This document shows positions 1-11,765 of a stretch of DNA of 64,000 nt, one piece after another; position 1 is the first letter of the stretch, and every line of letters begins with the position of its first letter. Source of the stretch: Pseudomonadales bacterium. GTDB lineage: Bacteria; Pseudomonadota; Gammaproteobacteria; Pseudomonadales; IMCC2047. Under the pieces are notes generated by a model, which searched no databases, was not told the origin of the DNA, and saw only the letters and a list, made by a program, of their open reading frames with translations. The stretch spans positions 252,501 to 316,500 of the forward strand of contig JACKNY010000001.1 in assembly GCA_024234615.1 (NCBI GenBank), written 5' to 3'. The translations under genes and the position numbers were made by a program.

Positions 1-4
1 GCTT

Positions 5-80
<76 letters not shown>

Positions 81-81
<1 letters not shown>

Positions 82-163
82 GATTTGTGTTATGCGTCGT
101 TGTGAAGATGCTCATGTGCTACTCGCACACTACGCCTCTCCACGCCTAGCCTAACCCAAATCT
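81..163 (+). repeat. Inverted repeat trailing tRNA-Ile
   Basis: The arm 81-87 (AGATTTG) pairs with 157-163 (CAAATCT), and 89-92 (GTTA) pairs with 152-155 (TAAC) after a one-base mismatch. The first base of the stem is the last A of the tRNA CCA end. A similar structure trails tRNA-Ala. It probably folds in the rRNA precursor and may take part in 3' processing; that role is inferred. Confidence 0.6.
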
Positions 164-394
164 CCTCATAAGAGGTGAGTGGTGTGGTTAGCACGAAACA
201 CAGAAAGCCTGTGAGAATACGTGTTAACACCGGGGTACCGGTAACATGCTCGGTTAGGATTTTTTGTTCTGGACAAGGCGCGTGACGCCTGAGAGAGGGA
301 ATGTACGAGCAGGTACATGACCGACCGAATAGGAGCGCGCCCAGCGGAAGTGCCCTGGGGGTGCAACGCAGGCCAGGGCAAAAAAGACAAGCGA
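164..394 (+). other. Transcribed spacer between tRNA-Ile and tRNA-Ala
   Basis: This stretch has no gene. It holds one clear hairpin, TGCCCTGG at 351-358 pairing with CCAGGGCA at 373-380, just before tRNA-Ala. No T-run follows on the plus strand, so it is more likely a processing or folding element than a terminator. Confidence 0.6.
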
Positions 395-470
395 GGGGCC
401 ATAGCTCAGCTGGGAGAGCGCCTGCCTTGCACGCAGGAGGTCGGCGGTTCGATCCCGCCTGGCTCCACCA
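395..470 (+). tRNA. tRNA-Ala (anticodon TGC)
   Basis: A 76-base cloverleaf with acceptor stem 395-401/460-466, anticodon TGC at 428-430, and CCA encoded at 468-470. The third acceptor pair is G-T in the DNA (G3:U70 in the RNA), the known identity element for alanyl-tRNA synthetase. Confidence 0.97.
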
Positions 471-552
471 AATTGAGTGATGCGGCGTTGCGAATTGGCT
501 CACCTATTGTTAATAGGCTTCGCCCATCCGCGCCTTGCCTAACTCAATTTGG
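468..552 (+). repeat. Inverted repeat trailing tRNA-Ala
   Basis: CCAAATTGAGT at 468-478 is perfectly complementary to ACTCAATTTGG at 542-552, an 11-bp stem whose 5' arm begins inside the tRNA CCA end. The 3' arm and the bases before it resemble those of the stem after tRNA-Ile (both contain CGCCT-GCCTAAC-type sequence), so the two are probably related copies. Confidence 0.65.
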
Positions 553-902
553 CTTAGTAAAGCCGGTTGGTTGAGCGGGATAGGTAGGAAAGGTCGGCTC
601 AAGGATGAAAGTAAAAGGTTAGAGAAAAGATCTAAGTGATTGGGGTTGATGAATCATTTAGATCTGGTTTTTAACCAGGAACCGTAAGGTTCAATGCTCT
701 TTAACAATATGGTTATGTGATAGCTTGTATGCAAGCGGCATGGAAATGACGAATCAGTAATGGTTTGAAATGACTGTGCAGTATGCAAACAAAACTTAAC
801 GAGAAGTTTAGCGACTTCTCAATGTTAAGGTAGTAATACGATTCTCTGAGTGTGTGCAAACACATTCATCAAGCGTATATCTGGCGTAAATGATCAACTC
901 AA

Positions 903-922
<20 letters not shown>
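553..922 (+). other. Transcribed spacer between tRNA-Ala and 23S rRNA
   Basis: No gene is present. The spacer holds a 14-bp hairpin (628-641 with 652-665, one G-T pair), the boxA antitermination signal at 695-707, a hairpin at 795-829 (CTTAAC-GAGAAGT pairing with ACTTCTC-GTTAAG across a 3-base bulge), and the 5' arms of stems that flank the 23S gene. Confidence 0.75.
695..707 (+). promoter_or_regulatory. rRNA boxA antitermination site
   Basis: TGCTCTTTAACAA is identical to the boxA core of Escherichia coli rRNA operons, where NusB-NusE binds to protect the transcript from Rho. It lies 216 bases before the 23S start. The same bases form the 5' arm of a long-range stem with sequence downstream of the 23S gene. 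Confidence 0.85.
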
Positions 923-3829
<2,907 letters not shown>

Positions 3830-3956
3830 GTAGGGATAAAGCCAGATCAACAAGCACAGATATACGATAAGAGAAACGTATTGATCACATAGCCGTATTG
3901 TTAAAGTGCATTGTGCTCCTTCGCGGTGCGAAGGAGTGGCAAAGCACGAAAGGTTT
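3830..3956 (+). other. 23S-5S spacer
   Basis: This spacer carries the 3' arms of the long-range stems (3857-3866 and 3884-3910) and a strong local hairpin: CTCCTTCGC at 3916-3924 pairs with GCGAAGGAG at 3928-3936, with an outer GTGC/GCAC pairing. No tRNA gene is present here. Confidence 0.7.
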
Positions 3957-4074
3957 TGCCTGACGACCATAGAGAGTTGGAACCACCTGATCCCATGCCG
4001 AACTCAGAAGTGAAATGACTCATCGCCGATGGTAGTGTGGGGTCTCCCCATGTGAGAGTAGGTCATCGTCAGGC
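3957..4074 (+). rRNA. rrf: 5S ribosomal RNA
   Basis: The gene is about 118 bases, with the conserved CCATGCCGAACTCAGAAGTGAAA segment and GATGGTAGTGTGGGGTCTCCCCATG typical of proteobacterial 5S. Terminal pairing of GCCTGACGA with TCGTCAGGC defines the ends to within one or two bases. It is the last gene of the rRNA operon. Confidence 0.97.
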
Positions 4075-4082
4075 TTTAAATT

Positions 4083-4118
4083 AAAACCCCAGCCGGTTAA
4101 TTCCGGCTGGGGTTTTTT
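4083..4118 (+). terminator. Terminator of the rRNA operon, probably bidirectional
   Basis: AAAACCCCAGCCGG at 4083-4096 pairs with CCGGCTGGGGTTTT at 4103-4116, with a 6-base loop and six Ts at 4113-4118. The A-run on the left side gives a T-run on the minus strand, so it can also end idi transcription arriving from the right. Confidence 0.93.
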
Positions 4119-4168
4119 ATTGGCGGGCAAAAATGATGGATAAACTTGTCTTTTGGTGGCACTACGTC

Positions 4169-4720
4169 TCAAGGGTAATTAGCTAATATTGCTTGTAGGT
4201 AGTGGGCTTTGATGTGTTGCCATTCCAGCTTAAACCAAGGTGTAAAAAACTCTGGCGTGGAATCAAGCTCATGATCTAAATTTTTCGGTGTGACATAGCG
4301 CCAAGCGGCGACTTCTTCCTTATTAGCACTAATAGGGTTGTCACAGTAGCCAATCAGCACATGACAAAGCTCGTGCTCGCAACCTTCGTTTAAATACCGT
4401 GCATGGTATTTAAACTTATAGAGGTATTTCGAGTTACATTCAAAACCCAATTCTTCGAAAATGCGGCGCTGTGCGGCCAGCTCGATAGACTCTGACTGGC
4501 GTGGATGGCTGCAGCAACTGTTTGACCAAAATAGTGGCCAAAGCGGCTTGTTGGCGCTACGTTGTTGCAATAATAATTCTCCGTTGCGATTAAAGACGAA
4601 TAATGAAAATGCTCGGTGTAGTACCCCTTCCTTGGCATGGCATTCTTGTTTGGAAAGTGTGCCAATTTCTTGGTCGTCATCGTCGACTAATATGAGGAGG
4701 TCATTGTTATTGGAGGACAT
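4169..4720 (-). CDS. idi: Isopentenyl-diphosphate delta-isomerase, type I
   Basis: This cytoplasmic Nudix-fold enzyme interconverts isopentenyl and dimethylallyl diphosphate, balancing the two isoprenoid precursors. Visible residues match the E. coli active site: H28 and H35 (metal binding), the NSCCSHP motif with catalytic C70 and H72, and acidic metal ligands E115 and E117 in the CEHEL segment. Length is 183 aa, normal for the family. The ATG at 4720 was preferred over an upstream TTG because an AGG-rich ribosome site precedes it. It lies convergent to the rRNA operon and divergent from birA. Type I Idi is not essential in bacteria that use the MEP route, so its position here is a lineage trait rather than an operon link. 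Confidence 0.93.
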   Translation of the reverse strand: MSSNNNDLLILVDDDDQEIGTLSKQECHAKEGVLHRAFSLFVFNRNGELLLQQRSANKPLWPLFWSNSCCSHPRQSESIELAAQRRIFEELGFECNSKYLYKFKYHARYLNEGCEHELCHVLIGYCDNPISANKEEVAAWRYVTPKNLDHELDSTPEFFTPWFKLEWQHIKAHYLQAILANYP

Positions 4721-4960
4721 CGTTGATCGCCTATTCAAATTAAGCTTTACCTGTAATCTGAGTTGTCTGCCAGTTTAATTGTATTGTCCCGTTGATGCGA
4801 ATAGAAATTATAAATCGGTTACAAAACACAAAAGCTGGGTGCTTTTTGTGGCGGTCGAAAATTTAGCGGTATGCTGATTTTTATCCAACCCATAGAATTG
4901 GCTTAGAAATTTTCAAGTAAACTATTCTTCGCGGGCAAACAGAATGCGTGGAAAATTCTT

Positions 4961-4968
4961 GCTATCAT
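4961..4968 (+). promoter_or_regulatory. Possible extended -10 promoter for birA
   Basis: TGCTATCAT at 4960-4968 fits an extended -10 element (TG-N-TATCAT), about 31 bases before the birA start codon. No good -35 lies at the right distance, as expected for an extended -10 promoter. This is only a candidate. Confidence 0.3.
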
Positions 4969-4999
4969 GGCAACTTTGTCGATTGCGTGAGTTGAAAGT

Positions 5000-5974
5000 G
5001 TGGAAATAAATCAAATTATCCATATTCTTGCCGACGGTGCTTTTCATTCAGGCGAATCACTGGGTTTGCGCTTGGGCGTGAGTCGCGCCGCCATATGGAA
5101 ACAAATGAGTCAGTTAGAAAAGCTTGGTTTGCAGGTGTATTCAGTAAAGGGAAAAGGTTATCGTCTCGCTAATAGCATTGAGCTTTTGTCTGAGCCGTTG
5201 ATTCGAGCGCATCTTAGTCATCGAGAGGCGGAGTTATTTAGCTGCATTGACATTCGCTCGGAAGTTGCTTCGACAAATGATCAGGTGAAGATGCAAGCTG
5301 GAGCTTCAGCAAAATTTCCGCAAGTCTGTCTTGCTGAGCGGCAAAGCGCGGGCCGTGGGCGCCGTGGTAGGACTTGGGTCAGCCCTTACGGTACTAATAT
5401 CTATATGTCGCTGGCATGGGACTTTCCTGAGCTGACAGGAGCATTGGATGGGTTAAGTCTCTGTGTGGGAATCGCAGTTGCTGAGGCTATTGCTGATTTA
5501 GGTGTTGAAGGGGTTGGTATGAAGTGGCCTAATGATTTGCTATATCGGCAACGTAAGTTGGCGGGGATTTTGTTGGAGTTAGAAGGTGAGCTGTCTGGTC
5601 CAATGCAGGTGATTATCGGTATTGGAGTCAATGTGGAAATGACTCAAAGCCAAGGGGTGGATATTGATCAGGAGTGGATAAGTCTTGCAGAAATCACAGC
5701 AACAAAAATATCCCGCAATTTGTTGGTGGCCAAAATACTGAGCCAACTAGCAAACACGTTACCGAGATTTCAAGCAGGTGGATTTATTGACTTTCGAGAG
5801 AGGTGGCATGAATTAGATGCGTTACTTAATCAGCCAGTGGTGTTAAGTATGGCAAATAAAGAGGTTACAGGGTTCTCGCGGGGCGTTACGCAAGACGGGG
5901 AGTTGCTGATTGAGGATAATGTTGGGGTACGTGCATATCGAGGTGGTGAAGTAAGTCTTAGGGTAGCAGAATGA
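5000..5974 (+). CDS. birA: Bifunctional biotin-protein ligase / biotin operon repressor
   Basis: BirA makes biotinyl-5'-AMP and transfers biotin to acetyl-CoA carboxylase, and in its adenylate-bound form can repress biotin genes. The 324 aa include an N-terminal winged helix-turn-helix (residues about 5-58, with SRAAIWKQM as recognition helix), the adenylate-binding loop GRGRRGR at 118-124, the KWPND motif at 175-179 and KLAGIL around 187. A C-terminal SH3-like domain follows. The HTH shows it is the regulatory class. Translation starts at GTG. It overlaps coaX by four bases (ATGA), so the two are translationally coupled, as in Pseudomonas. Confidence 0.95.
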   Translation: MEINQIIHILADGAFHSGESLGLRLGVSRAAIWKQMSQLEKLGLQVYSVKGKGYRLANSIELLSEPLIRAHLSHREAELFSCIDIRSEVASTNDQVKMQAGASAKFPQVCLAERQSAGRGRRGRTWVSPYGTNIYMSLAWDFPELTGALDGLSLCVGIAVAEAIADLGVEGVGMKWPNDLLYRQRKLAGILLELEGELSGPMQVIIGIGVNVEMTQSQGVDIDQEWISLAEITATKISRNLLVAKILSQLANTLPRFQAGGFIDFRERWHELDALLNQPVVLSMANKEVTGFSRGVTQDGELLIEDNVGVRAYRGGEVSLRVAE

Positions 5975-6714
5975 TCTTGGAAATAGATGCCGGGAATACG
6001 GCGATAAAATGGCGTGTGATCAACAGAGATGGTGCTGTGGTGTTAGCCGCTAAGCGGCTGCTGTTGGCTCAAATTGTTGAGTTGAAGAAAGCAATAATTG
6101 GTCTTGAGATCGAAAATGCTCGAATTGCCTGTGTTGCGGGAGAGGATGTTAGGGATGAATTGAGTTGTTGGGTAAAGGAGGGTTGGGGGGTTACACCGGG
6201 AATTGCCCGGACGCAAAAGAGTTTTGCTGGGTTGACTGTGTCGTATTCAGATCCACAGCGACTAGGTGTTGACCGATGGTTGGCGATGTTGGCAGCGCAC
6301 AAAGATTGTGGTAAAGCCGTTTGCGTAATCGATTGCGGAAGTGCTATAACCGCTGATTTTGTAACAGCGGATGGGTTACATCAGGGTGGTTATATTGTTC
6401 CCGGTCTGAGGCTAATGAAAAAAGCTGTGTTGGGTGATACTCGCCAAATTAGCATGACGGGCGGACAGTTGGAAAATCGAATTCATTGGGGAAAAAGTAC
6501 GGACGAGGCGGTTAGTTTTGGTATTTTCCGTATGGCGGTTAAATTTTTAGAGTCAATATTTACGGAAATAAAACAAAGCGATACAAATTGCCGGGTTTAT
6601 ATTACTGGTGGCGATGCTGATCAGATTAAACCCATGCTGAGGGTAGTAGAGGATTTGGATATAGTTTGGTCCGCAGATTTAGTGTTCGATGGCTTGGCTG
6701 TTGCTTTACCCTAA
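5971..6714 (+). CDS. coaX: Type III pantothenate kinase
   Basis: CoaX phosphorylates pantothenate, the first step of coenzyme A synthesis; this type is not feedback-inhibited by CoA and needs a monovalent cation. The 247 aa show the ASKHA-fold signatures: phosphate-1 loop D6-AGNT, the GVDRW motif with D99 as probable base, and DCGSAIT at 119-125 (usual form D-x-G-T/S-A-x-T). The start overlaps birA by ATGA. A downstream SPOR-domain gene completes the birA-coaX-SPOR order also seen in pseudomonads. No other pantothenate kinase is visible in the window. Confidence 0.95.
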   Translation: MILEIDAGNTAIKWRVINRDGAVVLAAKRLLLAQIVELKKAIIGLEIENARIACVAGEDVRDELSCWVKEGWGVTPGIARTQKSFAGLTVSYSDPQRLGVDRWLAMLAAHKDCGKAVCVIDCGSAITADFVTADGLHQGGYIVPGLRLMKKAVLGDTRQISMTGGQLENRIHWGKSTDEAVSFGIFRMAVKFLESIFTEIKQSDTNCRVYITGGDADQIKPMLRVVEDLDIVWSADLVFDGLAVALP

Positions 6715-6753
6715 AACTTAATGTGCAACTTTAACTAAAATATTAGGGAACGA

Positions 6754-7488
6754 ATGCGCTGGATATTTTACACATTAATTGCTCTCAATCTTGGCTATTT
6801 TGTTTGGCAAGTAGTGGTAACGAGCAAGGCGCGTACCGTTATTTCGCCCCAGCTGAATGCGCAAGCGAATTTGGATGGCTCAATCAAACTATTGGCGGAG
6901 GCGAGAGAACAGATAAAGCCAGGAGTGCAGAATAAAAATGAAGAGTCGGTGAATTTAATTGCAGCTGCTCCCGATCCCGTCAAGGGGGGGGATGCTGTCG
7001 GCGAGGGGTCCCAGTGCGACCAGTTTGGGCCTTTCGTTGATGAGCGCTCTCTCTCGCTTTTTGTTAACTTTCTGCTGGGTTTAAAACTCAAGCCACAAGT
7101 GTTTAAAGAAAGCCTAGTGTTGGAGCCGTTTTATTGGGTTTACCTAACGCCGTTAGAATCGACTTTGCGAGCTTTGGAGATAATGAGCGAGCTGAAAGCC
7201 GAGGGTGTGGAGGCCTTTCTGATCAGCGAAGGCGAGTTAAAGGATGGTTTGTCTTTAGGAGTTTATCAAGATGAGGCCGCTGTAGGTGCGTTGCGTAGTA
7301 CGATAGAAGAATTAGGGTTTGAGATAGAAGTACTCAAAAAATCAAGAAGTTATGAAGCTGGGTGGGTTCAGTTGCAGCGAAAAGACAGGGAAAACGGTGG
7401 CGCAGAATCTTTAATCAAGGTGCGCGAGCAATACCCTCAGGTTAAGTATCGCCAAAAAGTTTGTAAATCAGTTGCTTCGGTGGGTTAG
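6754..7488 (+). CDS. SPOR-domain membrane protein
   Basis: The 244-aa protein has one N-terminal membrane segment (residues about 2-20), a variable linker, and a C-terminal SPOR-like region (about residues 120-175, YWVYLTPLES followed by the alternating beta-alpha pattern with AFLISEGELKDGLSLG). SPOR domains bind denuded septal peptidoglycan, so a cell-envelope or division-site role is likely, but no specific partner is known. It sits 39 bases after coaX with an AGGGA ribosome site, and probably shares its transcript. An orthologous gene occupies the same place in Pseudomonas genomes. Confidence 0.7.
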   Translation: MRWIFYTLIALNLGYFVWQVVVTSKARTVISPQLNAQANLDGSIKLLAEAREQIKPGVQNKNEESVNLIAAAPDPVKGGDAVGEGSQCDQFGPFVDERSLSLFVNFLLGLKLKPQVFKESLVLEPFYWVYLTPLESTLRALEIMSELKAEGVEAFLISEGELKDGLSLGVYQDEAAVGALRSTIEELGFEIEVLKKSRSYEAGWVQLQRKDRENGGAESLIKVREQYPQVKYRQKVCKSVASVG

Positions 7489-7500
7489 TTCTACTAAAAT
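7472..7500 (+). promoter_or_regulatory. Promoter of the tRNA-tuf operon
   Basis: TTGCTT at 7472-7477 and TAAAAT at 7495-7500 are separated by exactly 17 bases. The following bases TGCGCCCC form a GC-rich discriminator typical of stable-RNA promoters under stringent control. The start would fall near 7507, about 28 bases before tRNA-Thr. It overlaps the end of the SPOR-domain gene. Confidence 0.55.
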
Positions 7501-7534
7501 TGCGCCCCTAAAATTTCAACCTTGCATCTGTTAA

Positions 7535-7610
<76 letters not shown>

Positions 7611-7696
7611 GCTGTTTTATGCTGTTTGATGGCGCTGTGTTGGTTGAATGGCTGGTTTGGTTGTTCGGTGTAAATCGATGCGAATCAACAAATAAT

Positions 7697-7781
<85 letters not shown>

Positions 7782-7893
7782 TTAATTAAAGATTTAAGAA
7801 GAGTGGCTACGAGCCGGTGGAGTCACGATAGAAATGACTTTGCGTTAGGCAAAAAAGGGATTTTGGTGGTTGTAGCAAGACGCAAGTTATACT

Positions 7894-7967
<74 letters not shown>

Positions 7968-8025
7968 GTATTTACTGAAAGTAGGGTGCTGGTATTTGGT
8001 TGCTGAAAATGTGTGATGACATAAG

Positions 8026-8101
<76 letters not shown>

Positions 8102-8172
8102 CATTGTAGGAAATGAACGGCTTGTTAAGCGTAAATGTTTTTAAAGTTAAGAGAAGATAGAAGAGGCTAATC

Positions 8173-9363
8173 ATGTCTAAGGGTAAATTTGAACGGAACA
8201 AACCGCACGTTAATGTGGGCACAATTGGTCACGTGGATCATGGTAAGACGACGCTGACAGCGGCGTTGACGCGAGTGTGTGCGGAGACCTGGGGTGGTAC
8301 TGCAGTCGCGTTTGATGGTATTGATAATGCGCCGGAAGAAAGAGAGCGCGGTATTACGATTGCGACCTCCCACGTAGAATATGATTCGCCAAAGCGTCAC
8401 TATGCTCACGTTGACTGTCCTGGGCACGCGGATTATGTGAAGAACATGATCACGGGTGCAGCGCAGATGGACGGAGCGATTTTGGTCTGTTCGGCCGCGG
8501 ATGGTCCGATGCCCCAAACCCGTGAGCACATACTGTTGTCGCGTCAGGTTGGCGTTCCCTATATTGTCGTGTTCTTGAACAAAGCGGACATGGTTGATGA
8601 TGAAGAGCTGGTCGAGCTGGTTGAGATGGAAGTACGTGAGCTGTTGGATCAATACGATTTTCCGGGTGATGATACTCCTATTATTGTGGGTTCAGCCTTG
8701 AAGGCTCTGGAAGGTGATACTTCTGATATTGGCATGCCGGCAGTGCAGAAGCTGGTTGAAACGTTGGACGAATACATTCCTGAGCCGGAGCGTGCGATCG
8801 ATCAGCCGTTTTTGATGCCGATAGAAGACGTGTTCTCGATTTCTGGTCGTGGCACGGTGGTTACGGGTCGAGTTGAGCGTGGTGTGGTTAAGGTGGGAGA
8901 AGAGATTTCGATTGTTGGTATTAAAGAGACCACCAAGACGACCTGTACCGGTGTTGAGATGTTCCGTAAGTTGCTGGATGAAGGTCGAGCTGGTGAAAAC
9001 GTTGGAGTTCTGTTGCGTGGTACTAAGCGTGAAGAAGTAGAGCGTGGTCAGGTATTAGCGAAGCCGGGTTCGATTACGCCGCACACCAAGTTTGAAGCGG
9101 AAGTGTATGTTCTGTCAAAAGACGAAGGCGGCAGACACACACCTTTCTTCAAAGGGTATCGTCCGCAGTTTTACTTCCGTACCACGGATGTCACGGGCGC
9201 TTGTGAATTGCCGGAAGGTGTCGAGATGGTGATGCCGGGTGATAACATTCAGATGACAGTGACTTTGATTGCGCCGATTGCGATGGAAGATGGGCTGCGC
9301 TTTGCGATTCGTGAAGGTGGTCGTACTGTTGGTGCTGGTGTCGTTAGTAAAATTATCGAGTGA
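8173..9363 (+). CDS. tuf: Elongation factor Tu, first copy
   Basis: EF-Tu delivers aminoacyl-tRNA to the ribosomal A site in its GTP form. The 396 aa contain the G-domain motifs GHVDHGKT (19-26), DCPGHADY and NKADMVD (an NKxD variant), then the two beta-barrel domains. The gene follows four tRNAs, as tufB does in E. coli. By eye it differs from the second copy (24901-26091) at only two synonymous positions, 8460 and 9297, plus the stop codon (TGA here, TAA there). The 12 bases before the start are also identical, which points to ongoing gene conversion. Confidence 0.99.
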   Translation: MSKGKFERNKPHVNVGTIGHVDHGKTTLTAALTRVCAETWGGTAVAFDGIDNAPEERERGITIATSHVEYDSPKRHYAHVDCPGHADYVKNMITGAAQMDGAILVCSAADGPMPQTREHILLSRQVGVPYIVVFLNKADMVDDEELVELVEMEVRELLDQYDFPGDDTPIIVGSALKALEGDTSDIGMPAVQKLVETLDEYIPEPERAIDQPFLMPIEDVFSISGRGTVVTGRVERGVVKVGEEISIVGIKETTKTTCTGVEMFRKLLDEGRAGENVGVLLRGTKREEVERGQVLAKPGSITPHTKFEAEVYVLSKDEGGRHTPFFKGYRPQFYFRTTDVTGACELPEGVEMVMPGDNIQMTVTLIAPIAMEDGLRFAIREGGRTVGAGVVSKIIE

Positions 9364-9390
9364 TTCTTGGCCGATAAAGGCCCTTTCGCT

Positions 9391-9424
9391 AGCGGTTAAA
9401 CGGGTGAAAACCGGTTTAACCGCT
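9391..9424 (+). terminator. Possible terminator after the first tuf
   Basis: AGCGGTTAAAC at 9391-9401 pairs with GTTTAACCGCT at 9414-9424, an 11-bp stem. Only TTTAT follows, so termination may be partial. It separates tuf from tRNA-Trp, whose transcription may depend on read-through. Confidence 0.4.
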
Positions 9425-9437
9425 TTTATGTGTTTAT

Positions 9438-9513
<76 letters not shown>

Positions 9514-9593
9514 TTAACGAATTAGCTATATGATAAATTCGTCAGTGGCAAATGTTGAAATTGCTAGTTTTTAAAGCCGAAGGTGCGTGTTCA

Positions 9594-9968
9594 ATGAGTG
9601 CTAAATCATCAACTCCTGCTGAGACTTCCAAGTTTGACGTCTTGAAGTGGGCGGTCGTTATTACGCTGGTGGCAGTTGGTGTGGCAGGTAATGCGTATTA
9701 CGCTGAGCAATCCTTGCTGTATAGAACTCTGGGCCTGCTGGTGTTGGCGATTGTTGCCGGCTTTGTGGCGTTACAAACGGCTAAAGGGAGCGCGCTATGG
9801 AAGTTGTTGAAAGAAGCGCGCACTGAAATTCGGAAAGTGGTTTGGCCAACTAAGGCTGAGACCAGACAGACCACTTTAATTGTCATAGCGGTTGTGATTG
9901 TTGTGGCATTGCTGTTGTGGGCGCTGGACTTGCTGTTAGGTTGGATAGTATCTGGAATTATAGGTTAG
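9594..9968 (+). CDS. secE: Protein translocase subunit SecE
   Basis: SecE is the small membrane clamp of the SecYEG channel. The 124-aa protein has three predicted membrane segments, as in E. coli (127 aa), and the conserved cytoplasmic stretch EARTEIRKVVWPT before the last one. The ATG at 9594 was chosen because the following MSAKSS aligns with the E. coli start (MSANTE); an in-frame ATG at 9552 would add 14 residues without family support. It is followed after 12 bases by nusG. Confidence 0.95.
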   Translation: MSAKSSTPAETSKFDVLKWAVVITLVAVGVAGNAYYAEQSLLYRTLGLLVLAIVAGFVALQTAKGSALWKLLKEARTEIRKVVWPTKAETRQTTLIVIAVVIVVALLLWALDLLLGWIVSGIIG

Positions 9969-9980
9969 GAGACAGAACTG

Positions 9981-10514
9981 GTGGCTAAACGTTGGTATGT
10001 CGTACATGCGTATTCTGGATATGAGAAGAAAGTGATGCGCGCTTTGCAGGAGCGCGTAAAGCTGTATGAAATGGAAGACCATTTCGGTGAAATACTTGTG
10101 CCAACGGAAGAGGTGGTGGAGATTCGTGCTGGGCAAAAGCGTAAAAGTGAGCGGAAATTTTATCCGGGTTACGTTTTAGTGCAGATGGAGATGAATGACG
10201 AGACTTGGCATTTGGTGAAATCCACGCCGCGCGTAATGGGTTTTATTGGCGGCACGGCAGACAAGCCTGCGCCTATTACTGAAAAAGAGGCTAACGCAAT
10301 ATTACAGCGTGTTCAAGATGGTGTGGAGCAGCCGCGTCCTAAAACCTTGTTTGAAACAGGGGAGATGGTGCGAGTTGTTGACGGCCCATTTGCCGATTTC
10401 TCTGGTGTGGTAGAGGAAGTGAATTACACCAAAAGTAGATTGCAGGTGGCGGTGACCATTTTTGGTCGTTCGACACCTGTTGAGCTTGACTTTAGTCAAG
10501 TGGAAAAGGCCTAG
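9981..10514 (+). CDS. nusG: Transcription termination/antitermination factor NusG
   Basis: NusG binds RNA polymerase, suppresses pausing, and links it to Rho or to ribosomal protein S10. The 177 aa comprise the NGN domain (KRWYVVHAYSGYE at the start, through about residue 120) and a C-terminal KOW domain (VRVVDGPFADFSG near 129-141). The start codon is GTG, preceded by TAGGAGA. Length is close to the E. coli protein (181 aa). It forms the usual secE-nusG pair ahead of the L11 operon. Confidence 0.97.
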   Translation: MAKRWYVVHAYSGYEKKVMRALQERVKLYEMEDHFGEILVPTEEVVEIRAGQKRKSERKFYPGYVLVQMEMNDETWHLVKSTPRVMGFIGGTADKPAPITEKEANAILQRVQDGVEQPRPKTLFETGEMVRVVDGPFADFSGVVEEVNYTKSRLQVAVTIFGRSTPVELDFSQVEKA

Positions 10515-10635
10515 GTGTATCGTTTCGACGGTATATCTCTGGGTGTATTTAACCGGGGAGCTTGAAATTTATTGTTCAGTCAGATGCTGGTAAGAACATG
10601 AAAAGTAAAGCGTTATTACCCAAAGGAGAAAATTA

Positions 10636-11070
10636 ATGGCTAAAAAAATACAGGCTTATATCAAGCTACAGGTGAAGGCAGGTCAAGCGAATCCTAGTCC
10701 GCCAGTTGGACCCGCCCTGGGTCAGCACGGCGTAAATATCATGGAATTTTGTAAGGCGTTCAATGCTCAGTCGCAAAGTATGGAGCAAGGTATGCCAATT
10801 CCGGTGGTGATTACGGTATACAGTGATCGTAGTTTTACCTTTATTACCAAGACTCCCCCAGCCTCTATTCTGTTGAAAAAAGCAGCTGGACTTAAAAGTG
10901 GCAGTGGTCGGCCTAATACGCAAAAAGTTGGCAAAGTGAGTCGTGCTCAACTGGAAGATATCGCCAGCACTAAGATGCCCGACCTAACAGCGGCAGATAT
11001 GGATGCAGCGGTGCGTACTATTGCGGGCAGTGCGCGCAGTATGGGTATTGAAACGGAAGGAGTTGAGTAA
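10636..11070 (+). CDS. rplK: 50S ribosomal protein L11
   Basis: L11 forms the base of the stalk at the GTPase centre of the large subunit and is needed for RelA activation. The 144 aa start with the conserved KIQAYIKLQVKAGQANPSPP segment; the proline-rich hinge and the C-terminal rRNA-binding domain follow. A strong AAAGGAG site lies 7 bases before the ATG. In E. coli the leader of this mRNA is the target of L1 repression; the 121-base leader here could act the same way, but no clear L1 motif was identified by eye. Confidence 0.98.
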   Translation: MAKKIQAYIKLQVKAGQANPSPPVGPALGQHGVNIMEFCKAFNAQSQSMEQGMPIPVVITVYSDRSFTFITKTPPASILLKKAAGLKSGSGRPNTQKVGKVSRAQLEDIASTKMPDLTAADMDAAVRTIAGSARSMGIETEGVE

Positions 11071-11765
11071 TGGCTAAATTAAGCAAGCGTGCAAAAGCTA
11101 TTAACGAAAAGCTCGAGCAAAATAAATTATATCCTTTTACTGATGCGGCAAGTCTGTTGACCGAGCTGTCTACCGTCAAGTTTAAGGAGTCAGTGGATGT
11201 GGCCGTAAATCTGGGTGTTGATGTGCGTAAATCGGATCAGGTTGTGCGCGGCTCGACTGTGTTGCCTAACGGTACAGGAAAAGATGTGCGTGTTGCGGTA
11301 TTTGCGCAGGGTGCCAATGCGGACAAAGCAAAGGCCGCCGGTGCTGAAATAGTTGGTATGGACGATTTGGCGGCGGAAATTAAAGCGGGCAAACTGGACT
11401 TTGATGTGGTGATTGCAACGCCTGATGCGATGCGAGTGGTGGGCACTTTGGGCCAAGTTCTTGGGCCTCGAGGTTTGATGCCTAACCCAAAGGTTGGCAC
11501 AGTCACGCCAGATGTTGAAACGGCGGTTAAAAATGCAAAAGCTGGACAGGTTCGATTCCGTACAGATAAATCGGGAATCGTTCACTGTTCTATCGGAAAG
11601 GTTGGCTTTTCCCCGGAAGCGCTTAAGCAAAATGTTGAAGCTTTAATCGCTGATCTTAAAAAACTTAAGCCTGCCAGTGCGAAAGGTGTTTATGTTAAAC
11701 GCGTTTCGGTTTCCACTACCATGGGGCCGGGTATTCAGATCGATCAAAGCACTTTAGAAATTTAA
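11070..11765 (+). CDS. rplA: 50S ribosomal protein L1
   Basis: L1 forms the mobile side stalk that guides deacylated tRNA out of the E site, and represses its own operon in E. coli. The 231 aa match the standard length; the signature GPRGLMPNPKVGTVT is at about residues 130-144. It overlaps rplK by one base (TAATG), so translation is coupled, and its ribosome site AAGGAG lies inside the end of rplK. Confidence 0.98.
   Translation: MAKLSKRAKAINEKLEQNKLYPFTDAASLLTELSTVKFKESVDVAVNLGVDVRKSDQVVRGSTVLPNGTGKDVRVAVFAQGANADKAKAAGAEIVGMDDLAAEIKAGKLDFDVVIATPDAMRVVGTLGQVLGPRGLMPNPKVGTVTPDVETAVKNAKAGQVRFRTDKSGIVHCSIGKVGFSPEALKQNVEALIADLKKLKPASAKGVYVKRVSVSTTMGPGIQIDQSTLEI

Noticed and set aside
8167..8652. 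A 161-codon frame opposite the first tuf gene, repeated opposite the second copy
   Set aside because: It is an antisense shadow of the conserved tuf coding frame; its duplication follows from the tuf duplication.
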